Positions 61,780 to 64,000 of a stretch of 64,000 bases of DNA are shown here, piece by piece. Both the position numbers and the translations under genes were made by a program. This DNA is from Limosilactobacillus equigenerosi DSM 18793 = JCM 14505 (lineage in GTDB: Bacteria > Bacillota > Bacilli > Lactobacillales > Lactobacillaceae). Each line of letters starts with the position of its first letter. Position 1 is the stretch's first letter. Location: NCBI RefSeq assembly GCF_001311375.1, contig NZ_BBAS01000002.1, positions 62,001-126,000 on the forward strand, written 5' to 3'. The notes under the pieces are model-generated. The model was given only the letters and a program-made list of their open reading frames with translations. It had not been told where the DNA came from and ran no database searches.

Positions 61780-62625
61780 TTAATTATGTGGATATTGATG
61801 ATTCAATTCGTAAACTAATTCCGGTTCTTGGCTAATCCGAGTGTTACGGTTTAACTCATCAATCATCGTCATTTCAGCTGGTGATAATTCAAAGTCATAA
61901 ATTGCGGCATTTTCCACAATCCGTTCCGCATGAGCAGACTTCGGAATAAAGGAAATCCCGCTTTGGTATTGCCACCGTAAAATAATTTGCGCTGGTGACT
62001 TTTGATGTTTCGAAGCCAATTCAGTTAACACCGGTTCATCCATCATCCGCCCGCGGCCAAGCGGCGCCCAGGCTTGCGTCACAATGTCGTGTTGCCGATC
62101 AAATTCGAGCATCGCGGCTTGATTAAACCAAGGGTGGCGTTCTAATTGGTTGACCACCGGCATTTCGCGCGCTTGCGTCGCCAAATATTGTAAGTGAATC
62201 ATCCCGTAGTTGCTTGTCCCGATTGATTTAACTAAGCCGGCCGCCTTTAAGTCTTCTAGAGCGCGCCAAGAATCAAAGAATGTTTCGTGAATTGGCCAGT
62301 GCAGCAACAATAAATCAACATAGTCTAATTGCAATTGCTTTAGTGATTCTTTAAATGAAGCAATCGTTGTATCGTATCCTTGATTAGCTTCACTAATCTT
62401 CGTCGTAATAAACAATTCTTCGCGCTTAGCTGGTAACTTAGCCAAGGCGTTCCCAAGCATCGCTTCATTGCCATACATTTGGGCCGTATCAAACAGACGA
62501 TACCCCGCATCAAAAGCCGCTTGAATGGCTTCATCTAAGGTTGCTTGGTCGGTAATTTTATAAACCCCAAAACCTTGCTTGGGCATTTGATGACCATCAG
62601 CCAATGTAAAATATTCTTGTTTCAT
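61780..62625 (-). CDS. Aldo/keto reductase
   Basis: 281 residues, a TIM-barrel NADPH oxidoreductase. The catalytic tetrad region YRLFDTAQMYGNEAMLG (Asp and Tyr) is followed by a Lys in FITTKISEAN, then His in LLLLHWPIHET. The cofactor loop FIPKSAHAERIVENAAIYDF follows the 2,5-diketogluconate reductase type. Substrate unknown. It lies between the araA terminator and the LysR gene. Confidence 0.92.
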   Translation of the reverse strand: MKQEYFTLADGHQMPKQGFGVYKITDQATLDEAIQAAFDAGYRLFDTAQMYGNEAMLGNALAKLPAKREELFITTKISEANQGYDTTIASFKESLKQLQLDYVDLLLLHWPIHETFFDSWRALEDLKAAGLVKSIGTSNYGMIHLQYLATQAREMPVVNQLERHPWFNQAAMLEFDRQHDIVTQAWAPLGRGRMMDEPVLTELASKHQKSPAQIILRWQYQSGISFIPKSAHAERIVENAAIYDFELSPAEMTMIDELNRNTRISQEPELVYELNHQYPHN

Positions 62626-62695
62626 TTGTATTCTCCAATCAATTATGTAACCGTATAACTTTTATTATAGCGTAAAATTTATTGAAATTTGTACC

Positions 62696-62745
62696 AAAAA
62701 AGAGTTCTGACAAAATCTTAGCTTTTTGTCAGAACTCTTTTCATT
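62696..62745 (-). terminator. araA terminator
   Basis: AAAAGAGTTCTGACAAAA / TTTTTGTCAGAACTCTTTT is a perfect long stem. It ends the arabinose transcript about 110 bp after the araA stop; about 150 bp further is the reductase start. Confidence 0.88.
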
Positions 62746-62851
62746 TATTTGGTCCGTTTATGTCAGAATTTGTGAATGGATTGTAATTTTTAAGGATAAG
62801 ATTTAAGGAAAAGATAAACTTGCCGGACCATTTTAGAGAGGAGGTAAATGA

Positions 62852-64000
62852 TTACTTAATGTTGATAAAGTCAATCTTGAAGAGCCGAGCTAAACTTTCA
62901 AGTTGGTCTTCACTCAACGCTAACGTTAAGACCGTGTGGTGACCACCACCATACTTCATCCATTGCTTGGATCCTTCTGCTACCCCAGCTTCAGGAACCC
63001 ACATTTGCTTAGCAACTGGAAGCTTTGGCATTTCAGCTTCTGGCGTCGTGCAGTCAACTGGGTAACCAATGAACTTGTAGCCATCATCAAAGTATGAAAG
63101 CGTAATGTCGTAACCCTTACCTTCAGCCCCCGTGAAGACTAACCGAGCTGGGTCATCCTTACCACCGATACCTAATGGGTGAACTTCAACCCGTGGCTTG
63201 TCGGAAGCTAATGTTGGGTCAACTTCAAGCATGTGTGAACCCATGATGCTTCGTGACCAGCCCGTAAGTCAAGCGTGTAGTCTTCCATCAAGGCCGTTTG
63301 CTTGTTGTCAGCGGCAATCTTAAGTAACCGGGTTAACCCAGCCATCTTAAAGTCACCTTCTGGACCAAATCCGTAACCGTCAATCATCAATAATTGCACA
63401 GCCAAACCAGGTAATTGGTCAAGACCATTCAAGTCTTCGAACGTGTCCGTAAAGGCATCGTAGTTGTTGTCATCCAAGAACTTCTTGATTCCTAAGTATT
63501 CCCGTAATTGGTAACGAACTGACTTAACGTAAGCATCGTGGTCATTGTCACCTTCAACTAAGTCAAACTTAGCTTCCAAGTCCTTGTAGGCAGCATCGAT
63601 TTCTTCTTCAGAAATAGCATCTACTACATCAACTAATTCCTTAACTGGGTAGTAGTCAACCGTCCAACCAAGCTTGATTTGAGCAGCAACCTTGTCACCT
63701 TCCGTTACGGCAACGTTCCGCATCGTGTCCCCGAAGCGAGCAATCCGAATGTGGAAACTTTCATTGTAAGCCACGGCCACGTGTTGCCAATCAGCAATTT
63801 GTTGTTGAACTGGTTCGTCGCCCCACCAACCGTAAACTTCCGTCGTAGGTACATCAAGCCGTGAATTAATGTAGGCATATTCACGGTCACCGTGCGCACT
63901 TTGATTTAAGTTCATGTAATCCATGTCGATTGTATCGAATGGAATGTTGTTTAAGAATTGCGTTGATAAGTGAAGTAATGGCTTTTGGAGTAATTCCGTT
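62852..64000 (-). CDS. araA: L-arabinose isomerase (5' part outside window; frameshift)
   Basis: Converts L-arabinose to L-ribulose. The frame is open to the right edge (..[15 protein letters not shown]), so the start lies beyond 64000. Active-site blocks: [13 protein letters not shown] near 63365, with the metal-binding Glu, and GSHMLEVDP with the His. At 63246 one A is missing, splitting RAGHEA from [10 protein letters not shown]. The protein ends DFINIK at 62852. Downstream is a perfect terminator, so araA ends its transcript here; the next ara genes would lie outside the window. Confidence 0.95.

Overview
The window looks like a chromosomal segment of a lactic acid bacterium of the Lactobacillaceae, most likely a pentose-using, arginine-degrading species. 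The grounds are the ctsR-clpC-rpoB-rpoC order, strong Shine-Dalgarno sites, catabolite-control (cre) sites, a xylose gene set, an arginine deiminase cluster, a methionine T-box and the protein families themselves. I cannot name the species. Most reading-frame breaks are single-base changes in homopolymers, and they also hit essential genes (rpoB, rpoC, rnjA). I read them as uncorrected long-read errors and annotate those genes across the break.

Layout. 1-10.4 kb: rpoC (cut by the left edge), rpoB, a TetR-family regulator, clpC and ctsR, all on the minus strand, with a CtsR box and a structured rpoB leader. 10.5-17.5 kb: an adhP-like alcohol dehydrogenase with two Rex/Crp-like palindromes, then xylR, xylT and the divergent xylA and xylB with paired operators and cre sites. 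17.6-20.5 kb: tRNA-Gly, tRNA-Pro and a T-box-controlled metA-metY pair. 20.5-24.2 kb: an EamA exporter coupled to an ArsC-like reductase, a DUF3114-like gene and a ClC transporter. 24.2-31.5 kb: arcB-arcC-arcA-arcD, a divergent response regulator whose receiver lacks the phospho-acceptor, argR and a B3/B4-domain protein.

31.55-40.65 kb: an AT-rich integrated element. A 12-bp direct repeat, one copy forming the 3' end of a tRNA-Leu gene, bounds it. It carries a tyrosine integrase (broken at its 5' end), an excisionase-like HTH protein, a Rep_trans/MOBT relaxase-type initiator with an oriT-like GC-tract inverted repeat, small unknown genes, and a large LPXTG-anchored M60 (mucinase-like) surface metallopeptidase. 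It has no capsid or conjugation-machinery genes, so it looks like a small integrative and mobilizable element carrying a host-interaction protein.

40.7-64 kb: tRNA-Val, a lysine riboswitch with its permease, acetyltransferases, an esterase, a PAP2 phosphatase, a split ThrE exporter, a CDF transporter, two VIT/CCC1 transporters, lipoate ligase, a universal stress protein next to a long rod-like RNA hairpin, ElaA, RNase J, a DHA2 drug exporter with a DUF4811 partner, zinc-ribbon membrane proteins, a probable type I toxin-antitoxin locus beside a second antitoxin-like copy, an RluD-family synthase, a DJ-1 protein, a fused ThrE exporter, a MleR-like LysR regulator, an aldo/keto reductase and araA (cut by the right edge).

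Together: XylT, XylA, XylB, XylR and AraA feed pentoses into the pentose phosphate/phosphoketolase route. ArcABCD supplies ATP and ammonia from arginine under ArgR and catabolite control. The T-box and the lysine riboswitch tune methionine synthesis and lysine uptake.
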